Positions 33,402 to 44,489 of a stretch of DNA of 64,000 nt are shown piece by piece. The notes under the pieces are model-generated. The model ran no database searches and was not told where the DNA came from. It saw only the letters and a list, made by a program, of their open reading frames with translations. The position numbers and the translations under genes were made by a program. The stretch lies in the NCBI GenBank assembly GCA_038503035.1, contig JAVSML010024243.1, positions 624,647 through 688,646 of the forward strand, read 5' to 3'. The stretch's first letter is position 1. Every line of letters begins with the position of its first letter. The DNA is from Crocodylus rhombifer (Eukaryota > Chordata > Crocodylia > Crocodylidae).

Positions 33402-33881
33402 CATGGCCATGTCCAGATGAGAGTGCACGTTTGGTTCCCCAGGGACAAGAAGCACATTTGTACCACTGCTACTTGTCCCCAGGAAACTCTTGTGCCACGT
33501 GACCCCTGGTATTTGACAGGTTACCCAAGTGAAGTAGGGGAGGCTGGCCTCAGCAACTATGCTGGCCCCAGCAGTCTTACCTGGGGTCCTAAGGGACACG
33601 GAAGCTGCAGCCAGTGATCTTCTGCAGCTTGGAGCCTGGCCAGCATCTGGAGCTTGGCTCCAGTGAGCCAGGCTCCAGTTTTGAGTGGTACACACTGCAG
33701 TCATGTGCACTGCCCTGCTTTTTTCCCCACCAGGGTTTTTTTGTCCCTGGGATCAAAAAAAGAACTCCCCATGCTGCAAGGTAGCAGCATGGGAAATGCC
33801 TGAATGTGCAGTGTGTGGCGCTGCAGATAGATCTGTGGCACCACATACCGCACAGCCACGCTCATCTGGATGTGGCCATAG
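33402..33881. mobile_element. Non-autonomous DNA transposon, 480 bp, inverted ends
   Basis: CATGGCCATGTCCAGATGAG at the left pairs with the complement of the right end (CTATGGCCACATCCAGATGA). Each continues into a GTGCACG or GCGTGG block. It shares internal sequence with 3995-4440. Frames of 71-124 codons on both strands are symmetrical by-products. Confidence 0.7.
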
Positions 33882-34002
33882 TCGCTGTCTGGTAAAATAG
33901 TCCTTCAGGGACCATTAGTGCAAGTATAATTTAGAACAGCCGCTAGGGACCAAAATGACACTCAGTTGGTCCTGGAATAAGGAAGCAAAGAAGTGGCATA
34001 AA

Positions 34003-34110
34003 ACCACCTTTGGTAGTCCAATAAAAGATATCACAACCCTCCACCCCAAAAAAACCCAACAACAACAAAAAAAACCCTTGCCTTTCAGCACACAGTTAGA
34101 TTACATTTGG
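34003..34110 (-). repeat. Partial copy of the AATAAAAGATATC repeat
   Basis: GTCCAATAAAAGATATCACA matches the ends of the repeats at 27.5-28.0 kb. A CA/AAAAC-rich stretch follows. The hammerhead-like part is not visible. Confidence 0.4.
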
Positions 34111-34279
34111 CTAAGTAGCAAGGATCCATCAGAAATGTACATTATTCACAAAATATTCCAGTTCCAGCCCCTCTCATCAGGGTGTAACTTATCATTGAAA
34201 TGTCATGCTAATTTCTGCCTATGGCTCTACTTCAGCTGCTGCACTATTGAGATTGCTGGTGCAATGTTACACTAAATGA

Positions 34280-35260
34280 GTGAAGAGATCTATTTTAATT
34301 CAACTTCAATAGGCATTTTCATCAGTCCTCTTTCCTTATCCACCTTTGCATGTTTTGGTCCTGTTCCATCTTTTCCCCTTATTACTCTAGTAACTTTTAT
34401 AGCTGCTTTAAAGAATTTGTAGCCAACTCCCAGACACTATCTATATCTGACTTTGTAAGTGAGCCGTTACTTGTTGTGTTCTCCTGTCAATATTTGTTTC
34501 AGTATGAGGTTTTCTTCTCTTAAAACCAAAATGACATTTCCTTTCTCTTCTAGGCTCTTGTTCTTCAGTTTTATTCTGTCTAACAGAATGCATACCAATT
34601 GTCATCAATGTTATTGTCCTTCCATAGATACCTTGTATGTACTAAAGCTGACAGCTTGTAATTGTGTACTGCTTTCTTAGTTCTCCAGGCTCTCTTTCTA
34701 TAATAGTGAAGTCCTTCAGGAGTAAACATTTTGTGTAATACTGGGAAGTTGCTCCTCTTTTTGTTTTCTTCCTTTCTATTTCTTCTGACTCAGTCAGCTT
34801 TTTCCTTAATTTTTTGTCTATATTCTTGATCCTATACAAGCCCCAGTCTAAACAGCACTGACACAAATCTTTCTCTTCTAGAATTCTTCAAACCATTGCT
34901 GTCGTACATCATGCTATTCCTCCTTCCAAACTTTTCTTTTCTGTCCTTGTCACTCACTGGTTCCAATCCAATGAACTTTCCTCTTCTTTTTCAGTGAAGC
35001 TCATTTACAATCCTAAATGTTCCTTGCTGTCAGCTTACCTATTTGTCTCTTCTACTTCTGTTGCTCTTCATTCCCAGAACTCTTTCCTGTCACATCTTTT
35101 CTTGCTTCTAGCTTGTTACCACCTTTCCCTAAGCTGCCTCTGCATTTCATTTATATTTCATATTATCCACACTTTCTAACACAAGTGTAGTCACTTCCTT
35201 AACCTCCCAGCATAAGTAATTTCTTCCTCTTGAAACACTTCTCCTTTTCAGACCATAGAT
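34280..35260. other. Pyrimidine-rich unique DNA, origin unclear
   Basis: The plus strand is CT-rich with several frames of 60-73 codons full of Ser, Leu and Phe. It could be an ancient LINE, but I found no RT motif or 3' tail. Confidence 0.35.
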
Positions 35261-35270
35261 AGTTGTGCTA

Positions 35271-35508
35271 TTGGCCAGGTACAGAAATTACACTTTTACC
35301 CGTATAAATGATTGGAAACCAATCTATACTCAGAACAAAAGTTCAACACACATAGACTGGTTTAAAATGGCAGAACTCAATCTAAGATTTGCAACCAAAG
35401 AGCAAATGTGTGATCTATTTGCCACTGATCTAAAGTACACCGCTTACAGAAAACTTCATACGTAGACTGATTCTGCTTCAGGCTTTTTGAAGGTCTGTAC
35501 CCAACCAC
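35271..35508. mobile_element. Short TA-MITE, 238 bp (copy F)
   Basis: The left end TTGGCCAGGTACAGAAATTA and the complement of the right end (GTGGTTGGGTACAGACC) are bordered by TA on both sides (35269-35270, 35509-35510). It keeps GACTGGTTTAAAATGGC and CAGGCTTTTTGAAGGTCTG from the long copies but lacks the centre, so it is an internally deleted form. Confidence 0.7.
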
Positions 35509-35552
35509 TATGTTATAGTTTTCTCATAGATATACCTGAGCTGCTATATATA

Positions 35553-36238
35553 GGGACCTACCAAAATCACAATTATACTATTTTCATGGAAACCATGATT
35601 TCACGCAGGCTCCATGAAAAAGCATTAGCTTTTCCTGGAGCGTTTGCTTTTGTTTTTGGTGGACCTACTGCAACCAAAGTTCTTTGCTTTTGGTGGACCT
35701 ACTGAAAAAAATAAACAAACTTACCAGGAAGGACAAAAGTGCACAGGAAGCCCTGCAATCTTAAAGCATGGGAAGGAAGGCAGAGGCGGGGGAGCATAAG
35801 GGCAGATGGGGAAGGAATGGGGGGGTGGGATTATCTCTACATGGGGTGTGGTTATGCAAATAATGGAATGAGGTCAGAGGCAGACAGAGTGATTCCCAAA
35901 GAGAGAAGAATGAAGGATAGAAAATGGGTGGGGTTATACAAATAATGGAATGAGGGGTGGGGAAAGCAATGGGAGGGTGGGATTGGAGGTGGGGTTCTGC
36001 AAATGAAGGATTGGGGCTATGGAAGGGAGCAGAGTTATGCAAAGCGGCAGGGAATGGAATGGAGGTTGAGGTACAGGGGGACACCCTCCATCTTCCCCCC
36101 ACCCCTGCTCCGAGACTGTAGGGCTTCCTGCATGCTTTCTCCTTGCCAGCAAGTTCATTTGTTTGTTTGTTAGTTTATTTTTGTGAGCCCACCAAAAGTG
36201 GCCCAAAACTGCAGCTTGGGAACAGCCCAAAATTGTAT
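35553..36238. mobile_element. Repeat with foldback flanks and minisatellite core
   Basis: It begins TAGGGACCTACCAAAATCAC, like a common sauropsid DNA repeat (TAGGGCCCTACCAAATTCAC). GTTTTTGGTGGACCTACTG appears in two tandem copies at 35646-35704. AGGAAGCCCTGCAATC (35738) pairs with the complement at about 36115. The core repeats GGTTATnCAAATAATGGAAT at about 35850, 35933 and, diverged, 35993 and 36029. Frames on both strands reflect the repeat. Confidence 0.55.
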
Positions 36239-36337
36239 CTTAATTACTCTGATTAAGCCCAGGGAAGCCATTAATCCATGTATGGATTAATAACACATGG
36301 ATTAACGGCTGCCCTGGGCTTCATCAGGGTAATTAAG
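36239..36337. repeat. Hairpin with 42-bp arms
   Basis: CTTAATTACTCTGATTAAGC at 36239 and its partner ending at 36337 form arms of 42 bases with about four mismatches (36239-36280 and 36296-36337) around a 15-base loop. It looks like a small MITE or the end of a larger foldback element. 36338-36578 holds further unclassified repeat-like DNA with no gene. Confidence 0.8.
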
Positions 36338-36579
36338 CTGTGTTTTCAGACCATGTGGCAATCTGTGGGGAGAGCTGAGACTGTCGGGGCATGGAGGGCC
36401 CTGCCACACTTGGCCCACAAACAGTGCCATACCAAGGGGTGGGGGCAAATGGGATGACTGCCTTAGGAGCTGATGTGAAGGGGTGCCAACAGGTGCTGCC
36501 CAGCTGGAGCGAGGCATGGGATGGAGCCATGAGTGGCTTGTTTGGAGGAGTGCAGGGAAGGGGGAAGGGTGTCTTCTGT

Positions 36580-39420
36580 CTCATAGATTTCATAGAGATT
36601 TCATAGACATTAGGGCTGGAAGGGACCTCGGAAGATCATCGAGCACAGCCCCACCCCCGAAGAGTAGGAAGTCAGCTAGGGTCATAGGATCCCAGCAAGA
36701 TAAGCATCCAATTTACTCTTGAAGGTGTTCAATGTAGGTGCTTGAACCACCTCTGATGGCAGGCTGTTCCAGGCCTTGGGGGCTCAGACAGTAAAGAAAT
36801 TCTTCCTTATATCTAACCTGAAATGGTTTTGTAGTAGTTTATGACCATTCGACCTCATCATCCCTTGGGGCACTCTGGTGAACAAGCATTCCCCCAGATA
36901 CTGGTGGTCACACCCTGATAAACTTATAGGTGGCCATCAGATCACCCCTGAGCCTGTCCTTTTCCAGGCTAAAGAGCCCCATGGCTCTCAGCCTGTCATC
37001 GTAAGTTCTGTTTTTCTGACCTCTGATCATGCGCATGGCTCTTCTCTGGACTCTCTCAAGCTTTTCCACATCCTTTTTGAATTGTGGGCCCCAAAACTGT
37101 ACTTCAGCTGTGGCTTCACCAAGGCCAAGTGCAAGGGGAAAATGATGTCCCAGGATTTGCTTGAGAAGCACCTCTGGATGCAAGCCAGTGTTTTGGTCGC
37201 TTTACTAGCTGCAGCATCTCATTGAAGGCTCATGTTCATCTTGTGGTCAATGATGACCCCCAAGTCTCTTTCTTCCATAGTGCTAGCCATTGTAGCACTT
37301 CTGAGCCTATAAGGATGCTGCAGGTTTTTCCTCCCAAGGTGCAGAACCTTGCATTTTTCAGTGTTAAGCACCTTCAGGTTCTCATCCACCCATTTGCTGA
37401 GCCTGTCCAGGTCAGCCTGCATCACCCTCCTGTCTTCAGGTGTGGATGCTTTGCCCCAAAGTTTGGTGTCATCAGATAACTTGGCCAGTCCACTTCTGAC
37501 TCTAATGTCCACATCATTAATAAAGATGTTGAACATATGGGTCCAAGGACAGAGCCTTGGGGGAGCCCACTGGTCACAGGACACCATGATGATTGACTTC
37601 CAACAACCACCATCCTCTGGGTCAGACCATGGAGCCAGTTCCCCAGCCGGTGGATCATGGTGGACCCAAGGCCACAATTGGCCAGTTTCACCAAGAGGTG
37701 ATCATGGGATAGCAGATCAAAGGCTTTTTTGAAGTCAAGATATATGACATCAATCTCTTCTCCCTTGTCCAGGTGATGGTCACCTGGTTGTAAAAGGAAA
37801 TGAGATTGGTCAAGCAAAACCTACCCGCAACAAACCCATACTGGCTATCCCTCAGGACGTTGGCTTCAGCCAAACCATTAAGGATGGCCTCTTTTTATTA
37901 AACTTTTCTAAGACCTTCCCCAGGATAGAGGTCAAGCTGATGGGCCTGAAGTTTGCTGGATCCATTTTCCTCCCTTTCTTGAAGATAGGCACCACATTGG
38001 CCTTCTTCCAGTCTTTGGGCACTACACCAGAGTGCCAGAAGTTCTCAAAGATCCGTGCCAGGGGCTGGGCTATGATGCTAGACAGCTCCTTGAGTACCCT
38101 GGGGTGTATGTAGATTGTCAGGGCCAGCTGACTTGAAGTTATCCAGTCTCTCAAGGTGTTCCTTCACAAGGTCAGCATTGATGGACAGCAGGGGATCTCC
38201 CTCACCCAGATTTCCCTGTCCTGTAGTGGGCATGGGGGTCTCATGGGACTGATGAAAGACCAACGCAAAGTACCCATTTAATAGGTTGGATTTTTCCTGG
38301 GCGTCACTTGTCCCATCTGGTTTAGCGGGGGTCCAGTGTTGCCCATGCTTTTCTTCCGGTTCCCCACATATGTGAAAAAGGACTTCTTATTGTCCTTGAT
38401 ACTCCAAGCTAGTTGGAGTTCAGTTGCAGCCTTGGCTTTCCTGGTTTGCTCCCTGCAGGACCAGGCCAGTGCAGAATATTCCTCCTTCGAAGTGAATCCC
38501 ATCCTCCATTCTTTATAGGCCTTTCTTTTTAGCCTCAGGAAGTCTGCTAGATCCCTGGACAGCCAGGGGGGCTGTTGTGCCCTCTTCCTGCCTTTCCTCT
38601 GAGATGGAATAGAATTAGCTTGTGCATTGAGGATCACTCCATTGAGAAGCAACCACTCTTCCTGAACTCCCCTCCCCCCTGTGGTCATGGTCCCTTAGGG
38701 CCTGACTGACAAGCCTCCTGAGCTTGTCAAAGTTGGCTTTCCTGAAGTCAAGGACTTCAGTGTTGCTGACTGACTTGCCAGCTTTACAGCAGATGGTGAA
38801 GGTGATCAGCTCATGGTCACTGTCACCCAGCTTTCCATTGATCACTAGGTTGCCGATTAGGTCATCCCCAGTTGCCAGTACCAGGTCGAGCAGCGCTTTA
38901 TTTCTCATTGGCCCGTAGACTTCTTGAGTCAGGTAGAGGTCATCCGTGCACAATAGGAAGCTTTGCAATGGTCCAGATTTTGCTGAATGATCCTTCTACA
39001 AGGTGTCTGAGTAGTTGAAGTCACCCATGACAACCATGGTTCTGGAGCATGCGGCCTCAGCCAGTTCCCGAGCAAATTCCTGGTCAAGCTCTTGACTTTG
39101 GGTGGGAGGTCTCTAGTAGACTTCCACCGTTGCATACCCTGTGCCATGTTCCTCATGGATTTTAACTCATAGAGTCTCCAATCATCCACCCTGGTTGCCA
39201 ATATCAGCTTGCAAGGACGTGTAGCTTTCCTTAACATAGAGAGCTACACCCCCCACCCCTTTTATCTACTCAATCTCTCCTGTACAGGGTATAGCTATCT
39301 ATACCCGTGGTCCAGTCATGGGTGGTGTCCCACAAGGTCTCCGTTATCCCTATGATGTCATAATTATTTGTGTTAAGCAGGAGGACGAGTTCCTCCTGCT
39401 TATTCCCCATGCTCCTTGCA
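36580..39420 (-). mobile_element. CR1 LINE, 2.8 kb, longest copy
   Basis: The 3' end lies at about 36580, with three CATAGA-type units of the CR1 tail and TAGGGCTGGAAGGGACCTC (plus-strand reading). Sequence extends back through RT, a linker and the C-terminal endonuclease to about 39420. It is colinear with the copy at 16.6-19.2 kb and fills that copy's deletion. It is truncated 5' and has many stops and frameshifts. Confidence 0.93.
36908..39237 (-). pseudogene. CR1 ORF2 remnant: endonuclease C-terminus, linker and RT
   Basis: Minus-strand open pieces in order: 38968-38615, endonuclease end with LGDSDHELITF (catalytic SDH). 38688-38278, basic linker with RKAYKEWRMG. 38154-37852, RT start with KDWKKANVVPIFKKG and NFRPISLTSILGKVLEK. 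37817-37422, palm with DVIYLDFKKAFDLLSHD and GLPQGSVLGPI, frameshifted soon after. 37677-37219, catalytic box changed from FADDT to LSDDTKLW, both Asp kept, then thumb with DLGVIIDHKMNM. 37183-36908, C-terminal RRAMRMIRGQ. A full CR1 ORF2 protein would be one continuous frame; this one is dead. Confidence 0.9.
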
Positions 39421-42400
39421 GTCTCTGTGCACTCCCAGGCAAGCATGGAGGGGCGTGTGCCCCCTGGATCTGTGCACAGGTTGAGGGTGGGCTACCACTT
39501 TGGGCTTTGTCCCAGGCACCAAATTTCATTGCTGTGACACTGCCTACGAATATGGTGGCCAGCCCCAGTATCTGCCCACAAAATCAGCTGGCCACTTCCT
39601 CAAGTTCAGGAGACTCCTAACTGTATATGTCCTTCCTTATCTCTGACCCATCAAGTACATTTGTGTAAATTGTCATAGGTTTATATAAAATCTAGTACAA
39701 AACACTATAAACTTATCACAGCCTACCTTAAAATAGCATGGCTATGAAACTCTAATAAGGAAAATAATTGCATGCTTTCCAACGCCATGTTTTCAATATT
39801 ATTCCTCTACTATATTTTATGCAACAGTCATCAGTAAGATGGAAGATGGGGAAAAGTACTTCCTAATACTGCCCCTAATTTAGTTATTACTGATAAAACT
39901 CAAAGAGAGGGAGAGAAATGCTAAAGTCAAGGCATTTTCACCAACTATTTATACATTTGCTTAGAAGAATGGGAAGGACATCTGGAAATTGAGCATGGAA
40001 AAGTCAAGAAATAAAAAAAAAAATGCATTCTCATGTGTTTGCTTGTTTGCTTCTGTGAAAGAGTTGTTTCTTCTTTCTTATGGAAAATATTGTAATATTG
40101 TAGTAAGTCCAGAAAGTTCATATATTGAGTTTCAAAATAAGAATGATCATGTAAGTAACATAAATATTAAAATATAAGTAAGATGCAGAACAATTAGGAG
40201 ATTTTGGTCAGATTACCCACAGAGAGTGTGGGGAATAATTATTTAAATTATGAGAGGGGTCAATGAGGTAGAAAGTTACTTGTAAATATTTTAGTGCCAT
40301 CACTGTTTCTTAATACACACACCAACTTTATATGAAATTGCTTTCTCCAGAACCTGGCAGCAAAAAGCAATAGCTTGATCAGGCTTTCCAAAACTGATAA
40401 AAAATGGCCAAAAAGTGATAGGCTATAAGAAAAAGTGACAGACTTGGCAGACCTGTTTTCAGATCAACAAGTTACTCAAGATGTCAACCAGCCTCATTCT
40501 CCTAATTCTACTAGGTTTGTTTCACCTCAGTATTTAGTTTATTTAAATATTTGCATTACAACATTTTAGATTTTCTATTTAGTGTTCACCATTCAAAATG
40601 TCAGTATGTACTCATGGATATAGAGGTACAGTTGTTATTGTTCTTTATTATTTCCCTTACTTTTGTAGATAAATGTTACGTAGAGGCTTCCTGTTTTTCC
40701 TTTGCTTACAGATCTAGTATGAACTATCTTCTCCTTCCCACTCACATTAATTAAGATGGGGCTACATGAAAGAGGTGCTCTAGAAAAATCTTTTATTTCT
40801 CAAAATGATTAATTAATCAAATATCTGCTTTCAGTAGAGCTGTGTATGTTGTGTTTTCATGTTTTAAACTTAATTATTCAGATATAACATTTTGAAATAA
40901 AAAAGCAAATTTTGTGCCAGTAAGAAGCTGGCTTAGAATCACTCTTTGTTCTTCTGAAAAATGTTTTTTACTTCTGTCAAAAAAAGTATGTGCAAGATAC
41001 TAGATATTTCACGATTCAGAATTAGCAAAAAGATCACATTTCTTAGGGCTGCTTTGAGTGTAAAATGCTTGCGCAGATCCAGCCTTCACTACTCATTTTG
41101 TTAAGTAGTTCTGAGTCAATCCATGAACTTTTTCTCGTACATCAAAGCTTATATCCAACTGGGCATTAAAATCAACTTAAGCCATAGCAGATCATGCTTG
41201 ATGTGGGCACCATGTGCACCACTTCTAGCACCCTATTAAACTTCTTTTCAGTTTTTTTATCTGCCACTTATGAATAAGGACATGTAATATGAAACTTAAG
41301 TGCTGGAATTTTTATTTTTTTATTTTTACAGTCCTCTTATCTACAGACAGGCAAATTGTGACTTTATATAACCATCTAATTCTCTATTACTGCCAAAGCT
41401 GTCATGACTGTCATGAGGCTTGTTCTCTTTTATTGTTATCATTTAGACCTTATTTCTTCAAAAATCTTTTTAGCATTTTTTCTTGCCTTTGCATATTGCA
41501 TCCTTCTATTAACTCTGCTAATAAATTGACAGTTCTGCCATGACTGTAATCCCTTCCTACTTTACTACCTACTTTGTTTCCTTTAAATTCAATTATTATT
41601 CACTCTGCATTTATTTTTTGCTTGTAGTCAAAATAGCTGTACCTAAATCTTTAGCCTTTTCTATAGAGATCTCAAAATCTTTAATCCAGTTGCTCAGTCC
41701 TTTTTGATTGACTTAATTTACAGGTAACATGAAGAATGTACACACGATGGTCTAATGCCATCACACTTCCTTCTGCTTAAGGTTGGGGCCATGTGCAGCT
41801 AAACACAAAGTTTTAGAATACTGCAGGTATCCAAATAAGGGTTAATCCCACTAGGGTAAAGTAACAATCTGCTCTGAAAAATGCTGACTTCCATTAACAT
41901 ATGTTCTTATTGGCTAACTGGAATAAAGTTAAGATCAAAAGAGGTTCTGTTTTGAAATAGACTAATGAAGGGGAAAAAACACAACCAATCCAATAGCTGC
42001 TATGAGAAAATGATGATTTACCAAGGAGTTTAAATCATAAATGTTCTTCTCATTAAAGGTAAATGATCAGCATTTTCACAGATAGATAATCACCTTAACA
42101 GCAAAACAGCATAAGGATATGACGTTAAAGGCCACAATTTCTTTTCCTGTAAAAATGTTTTCATCTCAACCCGAAATTTTAATTTCAAACATTTACCCTT
42201 GTCTGCTCATAGATTATTTTTTTCCATTTGATGGCAATGAGCAAACATTTTTAAAAATTTAATGGAGATCTTAGAGCAGGTCAGCTGGCTTTTGACTGAC
42301 CCAGAGATGACTGACAGCTTGCAGCAAATATTATGTTTCTGGACATCAGGGAAAGAGAAAACGATCAATTCAATTTTCATCCTGATTTGAAGTTGTCTAA

Positions 42401-43008
42401 TTTTTTCAGATGACATTCAGCTGAAGAAAAAGTGGGAGATAGATGAGTATCTGGTAGAATAAATTACAATTGAATGTTGTGATGCAATGTAATATGGCAG
42501 TGTCCTTCAGGACATGTGGTTGCAGTGGGAAAGTCTACACAGAACTAAAAAACAGTCTTACTGATCATGCCTTGGCAACAAACTTGCATGTATTTTCACA
42601 TATTCTGATGACAGAAAGATCTAGCTCTTCTTTTTTGTGCAAAGAATTGATTTTCAATTAATATATTCCAACAGCCTGGCATGGGACATTTTCTTTAAAG
42701 TCATTAGCTTTGCAAAGAGATTGCTGAATTACTATGCAGTACATGATCAGTGTCTGACACTCTCCCAACCTTGTGTCCTAGCTAACACTAAATTACAGTT
42801 TTGGGATTAAAGTGATGCCTGGTGATCATCACCATGTTAGGCTCCTCTGTGTGCTAGAAATTGGTTAAAAATGGGGATAACAGTGTCCTTATCCTGTAAA
42901 TGTTAAAATCACATTAAGACCAGATGGAATAAGCAAGTATAGTAAATGGTCAGAGGAGACAGAAGAGAAAGGTTAAAGGAAACAATAATGGACTGGGTGG
43001 TAACTTGA
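39421..43008. other. Unique DNA, no gene seen
   Basis: The first 200 bases have a 100-codon plus frame that crosses the CR1 edge. The rest is AT-rich with no recognised motif; AAAATGGGGATAACAGTGTC near 42870 weakly recalls a MIR core. Confidence 0.5.
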
Positions 43009-43009
43009 A

Positions 43010-43095
43010 GGCTAGGTACAGACAGTCAAAAAGCCTGAGGCTGATTAGATTCAGTCTTTGCAGGTTAGTCTAAAATGCACAAATTAAATTGACAG
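43010..43095 (+). mobile_element. TA-MITE end fragment (copy C)
   Basis: GGCTAGGTACAGACAGTCAA then AAAGCCTGAGGCTGATT and AGTCTAAAATGCACAAATTA match one terminus of copies A, B and D. It stops where the next repeat begins. Confidence 0.75.
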
Positions 43096-43210
43096 ACAAG
43101 GTTCTTTGGTTGAATCTGATAACTTTTATTAGACAACTGAAATAGTTGGAGAACAATTTAAAAGCAAGCTTTTGGGTTCAAAAAGCCCTTTGTCACGCTA
43201 AGGAAGTTTC
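43094..43210 (+). mobile_element. AATAAAAG/GATATC repeat family, copy 3
   Basis: ACAAGGTTCTTTGGTTGAAT then CTGATAACTTTTATTAGACA opens the copy. The complement of 43162-43197 (TGACAAAGGGCTTTTTGAAC then CCAAAAGCTTGC) is the counterpart of the hammerhead-like segment at 27601, here with core changes. It abuts TA-MITE copy C with no spacer. Confidence 0.5.
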
Positions 43211-43640
43211 AGCAGTTGATGTGTGCTCTTCCTGCATGGAAGGAAGTGAAAAAGCCAAAGGCAGCCCCTGAGTTTTAATTATTACAAACAAGTGGCCTTA
43301 TAGACTCTTTCGTGGAGGATATCTGGAGGGAAACAGTTTTGGCAGAGAAATGATGGAAGCTAGCATAGTTGGTAAAGCCTAAGGACCAAAGTATTACACA
43401 AATAATTAGAAAGGGTGACAAATTGGACCCCCCAACTCCCCTGCCATGCTTCCTGGTCCTTCAGTATCTTGAAGAAAGGCAGGGGCCCTATTCTGTTCTT
43501 TCTGTTTCTGTGATGTGGAGGACTTCTATCCACCACTACTTCAAATGAATCCACAACTTCTCACTGAAATGGAGACAAATTCTAAACAGACTGTCAGTTT
43601 ATTCCTTTCCTACCTAAGTTGAAGCCTTCAGTCCAGCTTT

Positions 43641-44047
43641 TAGGCCCAATGATCACTGCTAACCACCAAGGTTCCTCAGTAATTAAGGCCATTTGTAGAA
43701 GACACGGAGGTTTCTTTTGCCCTAAATTGAAGCAGTATTTTTTTAAGAACACCACTTCAGTTTGGGGTGAAGTAAACCCCCATGTTGTGTATACCTGTGT
43801 TGGAGCCCAATCCTTACCTGACTTTCCAGTAGCGGGGAGGGGAGAGTAAGTTACTGGGGGGCCAAACAGTCCCTGAGCTGTGGCAGGGGGAGAGGCTGGT
43901 GCTTCCCTCCACAGCAGTGATGTCCCCCCACCCTGCAGGCAGCACCCACCTGCAGGCACCCACTTCAGTTTAGGGCAAGGAAACCACAGTGTCATCTACA
44001 AATGGCCTTAATTACTGAGGTACTTTGGTGGTTAGCAGTGATCATGG
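43641..44047. mobile_element. Foldback element with about 85-bp arms
   Basis: The left arm (43641-43729) contains TGATCACTGCTAACCACCAA and AGTAATTAAGGCCATTTGTA. The right arm (43962-44047) is its complement with few mismatches. The loop of about 230 bp is GC-rich. GTCATCTACAAATGG recurs at about 44467-44481, so a larger or nested element may reach there. Frames inside (76 and 133 codons) mirror each other and are not genes. Confidence 0.75.
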
Positions 44048-44489
44048 ACTCAGGGAGTCCTTGGGGGCTCTACAGCTTCAGAGGGAAGCACCGGGCCCCT
44101 GTGCAGCTCAGACAGGCAGGCAGGCTCAGGAGGGGAGAAAAAGATCAGACTCACAGCTTTTTTTAAATTATTCCTTCTGCGGAGCCTGCCTTGCCAGGCT
44201 GCCTACATGGTCTGCCTGCAGAGCTCTGCGCTTCCCTCCATAGCTGTAGGGCAGGAAACTAAAAATCCTTGGAGGTGTTTTACTTTGCAGCACCCAAAAG
44301 TCATTTGCTGCATCCCAAAGTCATTTAAGGTGCATTACACCACCAAAGGTGCTACAGCACCTGGAATTAACACATGATACGCTGCCAAATTTGAAACTCA
44401 TGCAAACAGCGACACCATTAAAGCAGTGAAAAAGGCATTTAACCCACTTGAAACCCTCTTTAAAATGTCATCTACAAATGGACTAAGTA

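Noticed and set aside
35646..36060. Regular direct repeats considered as a CRISPR array
   Set aside because: Unit spacing is irregular (about 83, 60, 36 bp), repeats diverge, and the context is a vertebrate transposon-rich region.
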